This document shows positions 46,434-55,020 of a DNA stretch of 64,000 nt, one piece after another. Within the stretch, counting starts at the first letter, position 1, and every line of letters begins with the position of its first letter. Source of the DNA: Hasllibacter sp. MH4015 (GTDB taxonomy: Bacteria > Pseudomonadota > Alphaproteobacteria > Rhodobacterales > Rhodobacteraceae). The DNA is taken from positions 2,601,875 through 2,665,874 of the forward strand of contig NZ_JAHTBK010000001.1 of the NCBI RefSeq assembly GCF_020177575.1, in the 5' to 3' direction. Under the pieces are notes generated by a model, which saw only the letters and a program-made list of their open reading frames with translations, searched no databases and was not told where the DNA came from. Position numbers and translations under genes: made by a program.

Positions 46434-46868
46434 ATGAAAATTGCTCTCGCCGCCGCTCTCGTTGCAATCGCGTCGCCCGTTCTCGCGTGGGAGGCGGGAA
46501 CCGATGGCACGCTGTGTACGCTCACCCATGCGGAGCCGGGCGTCGACGTGCGCCTGACATTCGATCCGACGATCCCGCTCTACACGATCAGTGTCGCCGG
46601 CGATGGGCCCTGGCCCGTCGCGCCCGCCTTCGCGATGCAGTTTGTCGGGCCGCGGCCCAATACGATCACGACCGATCGCCACGTGCTCGGCCCCGACCGC
46701 GCGCGCCTGACGGTGGCCGATCGCGGCTTCGGCAACGTGCTGGACGGGCTCGCCTTCAACCGGAGCGCGCTTGCCCGATCGGGCGACCGCATCGTGGAGA
46801 TGTCCCTCGACACCGCCGCAGAGGCGGTGGAGGCCTTCCGGAATTGCGGCGCGACCCCTAGCGTTTGA
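46434..46868 (+). CDS. Exported hypothetical protein
   Basis: The 144-residue protein starts with a signal peptide (MKIALAAALVAIASPVLAWE, cleavage after VLA), so it should be periplasmic. The mature part has two Cys residues (TLCTLTH and NCGATPSV), likely a disulphide, and beta-rich segments (VRLTFDPTIPLYTISVAGDG, RARLTVADRGFGNV). I recognise no named family. It starts 82 bases after the truncated YjbR gene's ATG on the opposite strand and ends before another hypothetical gene on the same strand. Confidence 0.72.
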   Translation: MKIALAAALVAIASPVLAWEAGTDGTLCTLTHAEPGVDVRLTFDPTIPLYTISVAGDGPWPVAPAFAMQFVGPRPNTITTDRHVLGPDRARLTVADRGFGNVLDGLAFNRSALARSGDRIVEMSLDTAAEAVEAFRNCGATPSV

Positions 46869-46916
46869 ACCATTTCGGTAACGAAGTGTTAACGGGAATC
46901 GCGACACCCTTGCGCC

Positions 46917-47471
46917 ATGCCCAACGATATGTCCCACGCCCCCGACCTGACCGCCCCCGGCCCAGCCTTGGCCGACCGTGCGGATCGCTTTGCCGCGCGG
47001 GCGGCGACGCTGGTGGACGATCCCCGCCTCACCACGCGCCAAGCCGCCGAGGCGATGGGTCACCTCGCCCGGCTCCAGGCCGATATTGCAGCCGCGCGGC
47101 GGGAGGAGAGCCGGGCGCTCAAGACGCAACTGACACGGCTGGAGGCGCGGTTTCGGCCCCATGAACGGAAGCTGGAGACCGCCCGCGCGGCCCTTTCGGA
47201 TGCGATCCTGCGCGCGGTGCCGGACGGCGAGGTCGACTACCGGGTCGTACCCCATGGGGAGGTCGCGGCCGATGCCGGGGCTGATCCGGTAACGCCCGTC
47301 TCCGCCTGCCGCGCCCTCCTGGACCTGGAGGCTTTGCGCCCGTTCCTCTCGGACGAGGCCCTGCGCGACGCGATCCAGGCCCATGGGAGCGCGCGGGGGG
47401 CGCAGGCCGTGGCGGGTGTTACCTATGCACGGCTCCCCAAAGACGCCGTGGCGGAGTGCCCGGTCCTGTGA
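46917..47471 (+). CDS. Hypothetical coiled-coil protein
   Basis: The 184-residue protein has a long, charged helical segment (residues about 20-95: ADRADRFAARAATLVDD, then MGHLARLQADIAAARREESR, then KLETARAALSDAILRAVPDG) that should form a coiled coil. A smaller C-terminal domain follows (LLDLEALRPFLSDEALRDAI). It has no signal peptide or membrane segment. It resembles proteins seen in phage or gene-transfer-agent contexts, but I recognise no family and no other phage gene is near. Function unknown. Confidence 0.6.
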   Translation: MPNDMSHAPDLTAPGPALADRADRFAARAATLVDDPRLTTRQAAEAMGHLARLQADIAAARREESRALKTQLTRLEARFRPHERKLETARAALSDAILRAVPDGEVDYRVVPHGEVAADAGADPVTPVSACRALLDLEALRPFLSDEALRDAIQAHGSARGAQAVAGVTYARLPKDAVAECPVL

Positions 47472-47694
47472 ACGGCTGAAGGGCGAGGTCGAATCAACGC
47501 GGCACATCCGTCGCATTTGCGCCCGGAGACGGCACCGAAACACCGCCGGACTCCCTTGATTTGGTTAAAATCCGGCCGAAACGTCCGCACCGATGGCCGG
47601 ATTTCAGCCGAAAGCCCCGCGATATTCATGTCTGCGGTTGATCCGTCACAGGCGGCCAGATATGAAGACTTGAATTCAATTTTGGAGATGCGCC

Positions 47695-47907
47695 ATGAAA
47701 AAGGCACTTTTGACGACTGCGATCATCGCAAGCCTCGGCACCGCAGCCGCGGCGCAGGGCATCCAGCCCGTTGCCACGACGACGCCCGGAACCGACGTGA
47801 CCGTCGGCACGCAGGCCTCCGCCGTGATCAACCCGCTCTACATCGTGGCCGGTGTCGTGGTTGCCGGTGTGATCATCGCGGGTGCGTCGGCAGACGGCAC
47901 CAACTGA
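47695..47907 (+). CDS. Small exported protein with C-terminal hydrophobic helix
   Basis: This 70-residue protein has a signal peptide (MKKALLTTAIIASLGTAAAAQG), a short Thr/Pro-rich linker and one hydrophobic helix near the C-terminus (PLYIVAGVVVAGVIIAGASA). It ends ADGTN. The type is common in Rhodobacteraceae as a small exported or envelope protein and may be processed to a peptide. A ribosome binding site (GGAG, nine bases before the ATG) precedes it. A strong terminator follows at 47934, so it is a short, well-defined transcript. It lies beside the exopolysaccharide export gene but in opposite orientation. Confidence 0.72.
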   Translation: MKKALLTTAIIASLGTAAAAQGIQPVATTTPGTDVTVGTQASAVINPLYIVAGVVVAGVIIAGASADGTN

Positions 47908-47933
47908 TCCAGTCCCATCGAGGGACAGCAAAA

Positions 47934-47965
47934 CGCCCCGCCGGTTGATCCGGCGGGGCGTTTTT
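47934..47965 (+). terminator. Rho-independent terminator, possibly two-way
   Basis: CGCCCCGCCGG at 47934-47944 pairs perfectly with CCGGCGGGGCG at 47950-47960 over a 5-base loop, followed by TTTTT. A run of A residues precedes the stem, so it may also serve the convergent Wza-like gene that ends at 47999. Confidence 0.92.
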
Positions 47966-47998
47966 CGTTTGCGTGCGGGCTATGGCACCGCCGGACCA

Positions 47999-49360
47999 TC
48001 ATTCCACGGCGGAGGCACCGAGGCTGATGATCGACGGCGTGATCTGGTCGATGACACGGTTCCAGCGCGTTATCGGTTGCTCCGCCACGAAGATGACGTC
48101 GCCGGGGCGCAGTTCCATCCGGGCCGCCAGAACGAGGTTCGCCGCGTTCGACCCGTCCAGACGGTAGGCCGTGACCGCGCGCAGATAGGCGGAGCTGTCT
48201 TCGGCGCGCAGCAGGTAGATCTGGGACGGATTGCCGGTCCCCTCGCTCCAACCGCCCGCATCGAAGAGCGCATCGGCCAGAACCGCGCGATTCTCGAAGG
48301 GAAGTTCGAAGCGGCCGGGCTCCCGCACCTCTCCGGCGATGTAGACGAATTCTCCACCCTCCGCGCCGAATTCCACCCGGTCGCGGAAATTCTGGCGGCT
48401 TTCCTCAAGCGCGCCGCGGCGGATCGAGACCTCCACCTGCAATTGCTGGATCGCGTCGGCCCGCGCCGAGCGGGTGTAATCGGCCCGCGCGATCACCTCT
48501 TCGAAATAGGCCTGGGCCTGTTCGAAATCATAGGCGGTATCGACGAACAGGCTGTCGCCGTCCACGAGGCGGATGCGTTGCAGGCCCCGGTCGGAATAAA
48601 GCTCGGACGTGGGGATCTGGTAGAGATTGCCGTCCCGGAAGATGCGGATCACGGCGAAATCGTCGGCATCGAGCGCAAGGCCGCCCGCATTGGCCAGAAC
48701 CTCGTCGAGGTAGAGCGGGGTCATCCCCACGGGCACGACGCCGGGATTGCGCACCGCCCCCCCGACGGAGACGCGCTGCGAATTGAATTCCGCCACTTCC
48801 AGGCTGAAGGACGGATCGAGCCGCGCCTCGATCAACGCCTCGAAAATGGCATCCTCGGCCTCGGCCAGGGTCATGTCAGCCACCATGATCCGGCCCACGT
48901 CGGGGATCGCGACATCGCCGTCATCTTGCACCGTGTAGCCCTGGCGCTGGTTCTGCGCGGCGACGAGGCCGGCCAGCTCCTCCACCGAATCGCCGCGGGG
49001 CGTGGCCAGAAGCAACACATCCCCGACACCGATGCGGTAGGGGCCGGGGCGCACTTCGGGCGGGACCCGGGTTTCGATTGCGCCCGGGCGGATCTGTGCG
49101 TCGAAGACCGGATCGGGCAGACGAGCGGCCCCCCGCGGCTGGCTTCCCGCACCCGCGATCCGCGAAAATGCGGCGGGAAGGTTCTGCGGATCATAGGCGC
49201 TGCGGTTGGCATGGGCGACGGCGGCGGGCGTCATTTCGACCACCTGGACGCCGTCTTCGCCCGCAAGGCTGGACACGTCGGACGACACATAGGCGCTGCC
49301 GCAGGCGGCAAGGGCAAAGAGGGACGCGGCCACGAGAGCGGCGCGGAACTTGAACATCAT
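47999..49360 (-). CDS. Polysaccharide export lipoprotein (Wza/GumB-like)
   Basis: This outer-membrane lipoprotein forms the export channel for capsule or exopolysaccharide. The 453 residues begin with a signal ending in a lipobox (LFALAACGSA), so Cys near residue 20 is lipidated. A Poly_export domain follows (RIGVGDVLLLATPRGD, VQDDGDVAIPDVGRIMVADMTLAEAEDAI), then SLBB domains (SVGGAVRNPGVVPVGMTPL and VYIAGEVREPGRFELPFENRAVLADALFDAGG). It ends RVIDQITPSIISLGASAVE. A sugar transferase and a glycosyltransferase lie 1-3 kb to the right, which fits a small exopolysaccharide cluster. The matching Wzc-type kinase and polymerase are not in the window. Confidence 0.9.
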   Translation of the reverse strand: MMFKFRAALVAASLFALAACGSAYVSSDVSSLAGEDGVQVVEMTPAAVAHANRSAYDPQNLPAAFSRIAGAGSQPRGAARLPDPVFDAQIRPGAIETRVPPEVRPGPYRIGVGDVLLLATPRGDSVEELAGLVAAQNQRQGYTVQDDGDVAIPDVGRIMVADMTLAEAEDAIFEALIEARLDPSFSLEVAEFNSQRVSVGGAVRNPGVVPVGMTPLYLDEVLANAGGLALDADDFAVIRIFRDGNLYQIPTSELYSDRGLQRIRLVDGDSLFVDTAYDFEQAQAYFEEVIARADYTRSARADAIQQLQVEVSIRRGALEESRQNFRDRVEFGAEGGEFVYIAGEVREPGRFELPFENRAVLADALFDAGGWSEGTGNPSQIYLLRAEDSSAYLRAVTAYRLDGSNAANLVLAARMELRPGDVIFVAEQPITRWNRVIDQITPSIISLGASAVE

Positions 49361-49537
49361 AACATGCCTCCGTCAGCGCGCGTTCAGACTCGCACGCCTG
49401 CTTTTTCGTGTCGGAACTTAGCGGAATACGGAAGGCATCGCTGAGCTCGGGCGCTGTTTCGGCGGAAAAATTCTGGGCAGATGCATTCCCGCCACGCTCG
49501 GGTTAGGCAGGGACGGGTAACATCGGAGAGACGAATC

Positions 49538-50278
49538 ATGACGCCGTGGCAACCGCCGGCGCCTTCGGAGCGTGTGTATATCGTGGGCGACATCCATGGC
49601 TGTGTGGGGCAGCTGGGCCGCTTGCTGGACGCCATTGACGGGGACATTTCAAAGGCGGGCGGCGCGCCGGGGCGCGTGGTGTTCGTGGGCGATTACATCG
49701 ACCGGGGCAAGGACAGCGCGGATGTGCTGATCTTCGCGGGCCAGATCCTGCGCGATTATCCCGACGTGCTGGTCGGATTGATGGGCAATCACGAGCGGAT
49801 GCTGCTCGATTTCCTCGACGATCCGGCGGGACCGGCGAAGCGTTGGCTGCGCTATGGCGGGTTGCAGACGATGGCGAGTTTCGGGGTCGGCGCGGGCTTG
49901 AGCGCCGACACGAAATCCATGGGCGCGCTGCTGGATGCCGCGGGCGATCTACGTGACGCGATGGGCCCCGAACTGGTGACGTGGCTGGAGCACCTGCCGA
50001 AATCGTGGAACTCCGGCACGCTTTGGGTGGTCCATGCAGGCGCCGATCCCGATGCGCCGATGGACAGGCAGGCGGACAAGGCACTGATGTGGGGGCACGA
50101 TGCGTTCCTGAAACAGGAGCGCACGGACGGTCAGTGGGTCGCCTTCGGCCACCAACCGTTCGAGGAGCCCTTCGCGGAGGCGGGCAGGATCGCCGTAGAT
50201 ACTGGCGCAGTATATGGCGGCACGTTGACGGCAGCGCGCGTCGATCCCGATGGCATGGTATCGTTCCTGAGCGTCTGA
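49538..50278 (+). CDS. Serine/threonine-type metallophosphoesterase
   Basis: This 246-residue protein carries the calcineurin-like core: YIVGDIHGCVGQLGRLLDAI (motif GDIHG), VVFVGDYIDRGKDS (GDxxDRG), GLMGNHERMLLDFL (GNHE), LWVVHAGADPD and WVAFGHQPF. All metal ligands appear present. It probably dephosphorylates proteins or nucleotide-type substrates. The ATG at 49538 (with GGAGAG upstream) is preferred over a longer frame. It runs convergently with the sugar transferase and overlaps that gene by 148 bases. Confidence 0.92.
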   Translation: MTPWQPPAPSERVYIVGDIHGCVGQLGRLLDAIDGDISKAGGAPGRVVFVGDYIDRGKDSADVLIFAGQILRDYPDVLVGLMGNHERMLLDFLDDPAGPAKRWLRYGGLQTMASFGVGAGLSADTKSMGALLDAAGDLRDAMGPELVTWLEHLPKSWNSGTLWVVHAGADPDAPMDRQADKALMWGHDAFLKQERTDGQWVAFGHQPFEEPFAEAGRIAVDTGAVYGGTLTAARVDPDGMVSFLSV

Positions 50279-51000
50279 GCCGACGTGCGGCGCGTCGCCC
50301 TGTGGCGGGCCGGACGACCGGGCCAGTCCCCGCGACCGGTGCAGATAGTCACGATCGTCCGCCAGAACACGAAGCCTTCCTGACGGAAGCCCGCGCGGCT
50401 CAAATACCGCAGATCGGCGCGCACCTTGTCGCGCGTCGCCTCCACCCCTTCTGCATAGCCCAGTTCGATCTGGGCCAGGCCGCTGAGCCCCGGACGCACG
50501 GCCAGCCGTTTGCGGTAATCCGGGATCACACGCATGAACAATTCGGCATGGGAGAGGCAATCGGGGCGCGGGCCGATGAGGCTCATTTCGCCGCGCAGGA
50601 TGTTGAGGATCTGCGGCACTTCATCGAGGCCCGAGCGGCGCAGGACCTTGCCGAACGCCGTGATCCGCCGGGTTTCCAGCGGATCGGACGGGCCGCGCAC
50701 GACATCAGAGGCCAGCATGGTGCGGAACTTGTAGGCCACGAAGGGGACACCGTGCCGGCCCATGCGGATCTGGCGATAGATCAGCGGGCCGGGATTGAGG
50801 CGCGGGTTGGCGAGCAGAAGGATCACCGCAAGAAGCGCCATGATCGGCAGAAGGACAAATGCGCCCACATAGTCGAACCCGGCCTTCGCGGCCCAGAACA
50901 TCCGCGATCCACCGACATGGGGCGCAGGCGTCGCCGCACGTCCGGCGCGGCCAGCGTGGGCAGCGATGCGCGGGGAACGGATATCCTGTGCAGCGGGCAT
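50131..51000 (-). CDS. Sugar transferase (undecaprenyl-phosphate phosphoglycosyltransferase)
   Basis: This 289-residue protein starts exopolysaccharide synthesis by moving a phospho-sugar to the lipid carrier. It has a single membrane segment (FVLLPIMALLAVILLLANP) and the conserved core of the family: LIYRQIRMGRHGVPFVAYKFRTM, then FGKVLRRSGLDEVPQILNIL, RGEMSLIGPRPD and LSGLAQIELGYAEG. After the usual end near VFWRTIVTICTGRG the frame continues for about 65 residues over the 3' end of the phosphoesterase gene. That tail is not conserved-looking and may reflect a lost stop codon. The glycosyltransferase gene diverges from its start. Confidence 0.88.
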   Translation of the reverse strand: MPAAQDIRSPRIAAHAGRAGRAATPAPHVGGSRMFWAAKAGFDYVGAFVLLPIMALLAVILLLANPRLNPGPLIYRQIRMGRHGVPFVAYKFRTMLASDVVRGPSDPLETRRITAFGKVLRRSGLDEVPQILNILRGEMSLIGPRPDCLSHAELFMRVIPDYRKRLAVRPGLSGLAQIELGYAEGVEATRDKVRADLRYLSRAGFRQEGFVFWRTIVTICTGRGDWPGRPARHRATRRTSAQTLRNDTMPSGSTRAAVNVPPYTAPVSTAILPASAKGSSNGWWPKATH

Positions 51001-51185
51001 TTCGGGTCCTGGTCACTTCGGCCCGGAAGGGCGCGATGGGCAAATCATTCGATCCCGTAACTACCGCGCGTGCCTTGAAGATTCGGTTAAACCGCCGCGC
51101 GCCCTCGCCCAATTCCATCTCGCGGTGCTATGCAGGGCCGATGGGCCATGCCACTCGCATCGCCCGCCGGACGGGAAGGGACGCC

Positions 51186-52283
51186 ATGGCGCGCGCCGCA
51201 CCTTTGCACATCGCCATCCTTGGCTCCGTCGGGGTGCCGGCGCGCTATGGCGGGTTCGAGACCCTGGCGGAGAACCTCGTGCGGTATCACGCGGCGACGG
51301 ACCGGCCCGAACGGCTGAGCGTCTATTGCTCCGGCCCCGCCTATCCCGACCGGCCCGAACGGTTCGCCAATGCCGATCTGATTTATTCCCGGTTTCGCGC
51401 CAATGGTGCCGCAAGCGTGGCCTACGATGCGACGACCTTGCGCGACGCAGTGGCACGCGGCGTGGATGTGGCGCTGCTGCTGGGGGTATCGGGGGCGGTA
51501 TCGCTGCCGCTGCTGCGACGGGGCGCGATGCGGCTCATCACCCATGTGGACGGGCTGGAATGGCGGCGGGGCAAATGGTCCGCCCCCGTGCGCGCCTTCC
51601 TGAGATATTCCGAGACCCTGGCCGTGCGGCATTCCGATGCGATTATCGCCGACAATCCGGCCATCGCCACGCATCTGGGCCAGGCCCACGGCATCACGCC
51701 CGAGATCATCGCCTATGGCGGCGACCACGCCGTTGAGCCGCCCGATCCACCCTCCGCCCCGCGCGGAGACCTGCCCGGGACCTACGCCCTCGCCCTGTGT
51801 CGGATCGAGCCGGAGAACAATGTGGCCATGATCCTTGAAGCGTTTGCCGAAAGTCCGATGCCGCTGGTCTTCGTGGGGAATTGGGACGACAGCCGGTACG
51901 GTCGCGGGTTGCGAGCGACATACGGCGGCCGGGACGGGCTGCACCTGCTTGACCCGATCCACGCGCCGGGGCCCCGATACGCCCTTCGGGCCGGGGCGGC
52001 GGCCTATATCCACGGCCATTCGGCGGGCGGCACGAACCCCGCGCTCGTTGAAATGATGCATTTCGGGCTGCCGATCTTCGCCTTCGACTGCACCTTCAAC
52101 CGGCAGACCACCGATGGCCGCGCGCTGTTCTTCCACGATGCGGGCGCGTTGCGAAAGCTTCTGGCCGCCCCCCTGCCGCTTGATGTGGGACCGGCGCTTC
52201 GGGCCAGGGCGCAGGACGCGCTGACATGGGACCGGATCGGGGACGCCTATTTCGATCTGTTCACGAGAATGGCCGGAGCCTGA
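51186..52283 (+). CDS. Glycosyltransferase (DUF1972 / GT4-like)
   Basis: The 365-residue protein begins MARAAPLHIAILGSVGVPAR with the start of the N-terminal Rossmann domain, then YGGFETLAENLVRYHAA, a hallmark of DUF1972-type glycosyltransferases (rhamnosyltransferase-like). The C-terminal donor-binding domain has ALCRIEPENNVAMILEAFAE, YIHGHSAGGTNPALVEMMHFGLPIFAFDC. The sugar is unknown. It diverges from the sugar transferase with a 185-base gap and likely contributes to the same surface glycan. Confidence 0.87.
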   Translation: MARAAPLHIAILGSVGVPARYGGFETLAENLVRYHAATDRPERLSVYCSGPAYPDRPERFANADLIYSRFRANGAASVAYDATTLRDAVARGVDVALLLGVSGAVSLPLLRRGAMRLITHVDGLEWRRGKWSAPVRAFLRYSETLAVRHSDAIIADNPAIATHLGQAHGITPEIIAYGGDHAVEPPDPPSAPRGDLPGTYALALCRIEPENNVAMILEAFAESPMPLVFVGNWDDSRYGRGLRATYGGRDGLHLLDPIHAPGPRYALRAGAAAYIHGHSAGGTNPALVEMMHFGLPIFAFDCTFNRQTTDGRALFFHDAGALRKLLAAPLPLDVGPALRARAQDALTWDRIGDAYFDLFTRMAGA

Positions 52284-52292
52284 CGCCCGCGA

Positions 52293-52538
52293 TCAGAAGT
52301 CGAAGATGTCGTCGAGGAACGAGCCGCGCTTCTTCTTCCGGCGGCCGCTGCCATGGTCGTCATTGTAGCCACGCGCGGGCGGTTCCGGGGTCGCGGGCGC
52401 GGCGGGGACGGAGCGTTCGATGATCTTGTCCAGTTCCCCACGATCGAGCCAGACGCCCCGGCAGGTCGGGCAATAGTCGATCTCGACCCCTTGCCTGTCG
52501 CTCATCACGAGGGTGGTGTTGTCAACCGGGCATTGCAT
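52293..52538 (-). CDS. Small zinc-ribbon (TFIIB-type) protein
   Basis: This 81-residue protein has two CxxC-like knuckles: MQCPVDNTTL and IDYCPTCRGVWLDRGELDKI, which form the zf-TFIIB zinc ribbon. The conserved GVWLDRGEL is diagnostic. A flexible linker and a basic patch (GRRKKKRGSFLDDIFDF) end it. The start at 52538 is chosen since the longer frame is not protein-like. Proteins of this group are common and of unknown role. It converges with the glycosyltransferase. Confidence 0.85.
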   Translation of the reverse strand: MQCPVDNTTLVMSDRQGVEIDYCPTCRGVWLDRGELDKIIERSVPAAPATPEPPARGYNDDHGSGRRKKKRGSFLDDIFDF

Positions 52539-52615
52539 GGCTCTCTCCTTGAGAAAAATCGGCGCCGTCGGGTTGATATCTAGGTACGCTGACCGCGCAG
52601 GCAATGACGGGCGGG

Positions 52616-52954
52616 TCATTCGCCGCCCAGGGCGGCCTCGATTTCCTGCGCGATTTGCGTCGCCCACTGGCCGATGATCGGGATGAATTCGATCTGGCTG
52701 AGAATCCAGACGAGGATCGACAACAGGAAGGTTGCGCCCACCACGGTGCCGAGACCCACGGCCATACCAGCGGCGAAGCGGAACATCATCACCCGCGGGA
52801 CGGATTGGTAGATCTGGACCAGACGGTGCCGCCGCAGGAACGTCATCTCCTCCCGCAGGGCCTTGACCTCCGCGGCGAGGATGGCGGTGTCGGATTGCGG
52901 GAGCGCGCCCGGATCGGCCTTGTCGCCCTTCGCGGCATTCTCAGTCTCGGACAC
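52616..52954 (-). CDS. DUF5665 family small membrane protein, GTG start
   Basis: With the GTG at 52954 the protein has 112 residues (MSETENAAKGDKADPG at the start). The core ALREEMTFLRRHRLVQIYQS, then FRFAAGMAVGLGTVVGATFLL and a second short hydrophobic helix FIPIIGQWATQIAQEI, matches DUF5665. It should sit in the inner membrane with a cytoplasmic helical N-terminus. No function is established. It follows the Flp-like gene by 154 bases on the same strand. Confidence 0.82.
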   Translation of the reverse strand: MSETENAAKGDKADPGALPQSDTAILAAEVKALREEMTFLRRHRLVQIYQSVPRVMMFRFAAGMAVGLGTVVGATFLLSILVWILSQIEFIPIIGQWATQIAQEIEAALGGE

Positions 52955-53108
52955 GTCTTGCCCCCCTTTGCCGTGGCGGGCCACGCACTCGGCCCCGTGC
53001 CGCAAACTATCACGCCACCCGCGCTTTCCCAGCGTCGGATGGCGTGTCGTGTGTTTTCGTGTGACCGAAGGGCCGGAACTGGCCCTCGGATCAAAGGCGC
53101 AAGCCGGA

Positions 53109-53363
53109 TCAGTTCGTGGTGACGATCGGATCGGGATCGGGGGCGGGATCGGTTTCATCATCGAGGGCCGCCGTGGGGAAACCACTGTCGATTTCGTAGT
53201 TTTCCATGATCGCGCTCGTCTCCGTCCCCGTGTCGCGCACGGCCCCGGACACCAGAACCGCCGACAGAAGCCCCAGCGACACGGCACCGGCGGTCAGAAC
53301 GACCCAATCGACGGTGATGGCGCCGCTTTCGTCGGCCAGGAAGGTGAAGGCTTTGTTGAGCAT
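53109..53363 (-). CDS. Flp/Fap-type pilin-like small protein
   Basis: The 84-residue protein starts MLNKAFTFLADESGAITVDW, followed by a single hydrophobic helix (VVLTAGAVSLGLLSAVLVSGAV) and an acidic tail (DETDPAPDPDPIVTTN). The ESGAITVDWVVLTAG stretch resembles the N-terminal processing and packing segment of Flp-type IVb pilins and related pseudopilins. No tad/pil assembly genes are in the window. It is a stand-alone gene, and the pilin role is an inference from the segment. Confidence 0.7.
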   Translation of the reverse strand: MLNKAFTFLADESGAITVDWVVLTAGAVSLGLLSAVLVSGAVRDTGTETSAIMENYEIDSGFPTAALDDETDPAPDPDPIVTTN

Positions 53364-53482
53364 TTTTGACTCCGTTACTCGATATTCCCAATGTGATTAA
53401 CCATGAAGAAACACCTCAAATGCGGCACGATCCGGGCCGGTTGAGGGAATTCGTTAGGGTTCTCAGGGACCTAAGCGAGGCA

Positions 53483-53941
53483 TTAACGCAGATAGGCGCG
53501 CATTGCCTGGTAGATGACGGCGGTTGCGGCATTGGACAGGTTGAGCGACCGGATATGGGGCGACCGCATGGGCAGGCGGAATGTGCGCGCGGCACGGCCC
53601 TGCAAGACCTCCTCCGGCAGGCCCTTCGTCTCCTTCCCGAAGACGAGATATGCGTCGGGCGGATATTGCGGGTCATAGACGGTGCCGCCGGTGCCGCCAT
53701 TCTCGAACAGGAACAGCGCATCCTCGGGCGGCGCGCGGTCGGCCATGAACGCCGCCCAGGTGTCGTATTCCGTCAGGCGCACGTGTTTCCAGTAATCAAG
53801 GCCCGCCCGGCGCACGGATTTTTCCGACAGATCGAAGCCGAGGGGGTGGATCAGGATCAGCTCCAGATCAAGCGCGACGCAGGTGCGCCCGATCGAGCCG
53901 GTATTGCCGGGGATTTCCGGATGGACCAGCACCACTTTCAT
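53483..53941 (-). CDS. trmL: tRNA (cytidine(34)-2'-O)-methyltransferase
   Basis: TrmL methylates the wobble base ribose of certain tRNA-Leu species. The 152-residue SPOUT protein has MKVVLVHPEIPGNTGSIGRT at the start, LILIHPLGFDLSEKSVRRAGLDYW, LVFGKETKGLPEEVL and LNLSNAATAVIYQAMR, covering all SPOUT motifs including the knot. A start ten codons upstream (53971) overlaps the preceding gene's stop as ATGCCTGA and is an alternative that would couple translation. It is downstream of an uncharacterised gene on the same strand. Confidence 0.95.
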   Translation of the reverse strand: MKVVLVHPEIPGNTGSIGRTCVALDLELILIHPLGFDLSEKSVRRAGLDYWKHVRLTEYDTWAAFMADRAPPEDALFLFENGGTGGTVYDPQYPPDAYLVFGKETKGLPEEVLQGRAARTFRLPMRSPHIRSLNLSNAATAVIYQAMRAYLR

Positions 53942-53963
53942 CCCGGCGCCCGGTTCGGGGCTG

Positions 53964-54803
53964 TCAGGCATGGGGTCGGTCGCGTCCGCCCACAAGTCCG
54001 GTCCAGCGGCGGGGGCCCGCGGCCACCTGCCGTTGCTGACGGGCCAACATGGAATGCACCGCTTCGCGCCACGGCCCTTCCAGACGGCGCGACGCGAAGT
54101 CCCGCGCCCAGTCCAGAATGATCTCGTGATCCCGCGGGCGAACCTGCAAAGCCCCTTCCACCAACGTCGAGACCGATCCGGCCGGGGTATACCAGCGATC
54201 CTGAAGGTCGCGCAGGCGCCCGGGGAGGATCTTGCCAAGGCCACGGATCATGCCGTTATCGGCGAAGCGGTGGATCAGCTGCCCCATCTCGTCGCGATCG
54301 TAGGAGATCAGGGGCGGAAAGGTATCGAGGAAGAGCGGCCCCGTTTCGTCCATGCCGAAGCGTTCGATCCGGGAATGGAAGCCGATGCGTTCGGGCCGTT
54401 GCGCCACGCGCCGCCAGAATTCCGCCACGTCCCGACCGATCTGGTCCAAAAGGCCGATCGCCGTCTCGGGCGTGGCGCGCTTGAGGAGGTGCGGCAGCAT
54501 CATCTCCTCCGGGATGGCGCGTTGCACGATCACCGGGCGCAGGGTGCCGGCCTCATCCAGAAGTCGCAATTGGGTGTCGGGCACGCGCACACCGGCGAGC
54601 CGCAGGCAATCGGTATAGGCCTCGTGCCGCCGGGCCAGAAGCTCCTGCACCTCCGGATCGCGACCGCCGCGGTACAGCGTCAGGACACGGTCGGCCAGCG
54701 GCCCGGTCAGGGGCCGCATCGGCACGCCGAAATATCGCGGTTTGTCCTGGATCGTCCCGGCATCGGCCAGGGCGGCGCGTATGGCACCCGTCAACTCTGA
54801 CAC
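53964..54803 (-). CDS. Hypothetical protein, possibly kinase-fold
   Basis: This 279-residue soluble protein begins MSELTGAIRAALADAGTIQD. Blocks such as TLRPVIVQRAIPEEMMLPHL, then RPERIGFHSRIERFGMDETG and GPLFLDTFPPLIS recall the phosphotransferase/kinase-like fold, the last resembling a metal-binding Asp segment, but the canonical catalytic loop is not clear. I recognise no named family. It lies just upstream of trmL and may be translated together with it. The function is unknown. Confidence 0.7.
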   Translation of the reverse strand: MSELTGAIRAALADAGTIQDKPRYFGVPMRPLTGPLADRVLTLYRGGRDPEVQELLARRHEAYTDCLRLAGVRVPDTQLRLLDEAGTLRPVIVQRAIPEEMMLPHLLKRATPETAIGLLDQIGRDVAEFWRRVAQRPERIGFHSRIERFGMDETGPLFLDTFPPLISYDRDEMGQLIHRFADNGMIRGLGKILPGRLRDLQDRWYTPAGSVSTLVEGALQVRPRDHEIILDWARDFASRRLEGPWREAVHSMLARQQRQVAAGPRRWTGLVGGRDRPHA

Positions 54804-55020
54804 TCGTTACAATCCCCCTCTGCCGGACGCGCATGGGACATCCATGTCGCGGCGCATTCCGTGAGCATCCCGGGGGGTGGATCCGTGCGGCAGCGGCACG
54901 GACAATTGCGCGATTCCCCCCAGAACAGCGCGTGACGTCCGGGCGACCATGCCCGTGTGGCCTTGGGACGGGCAAGCGACGTTAGGGTTTTGTTAACCAA
55001 CAGGGGGGCTAATCGCAGCC

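Noticed and set aside
46011-47543. A 510-codon minus-strand frame covering three plus-strand genes
   Set aside because: It is a high-GC shadow frame; only the short YjbR-like start at 46250-46352 inside it is protein-like.
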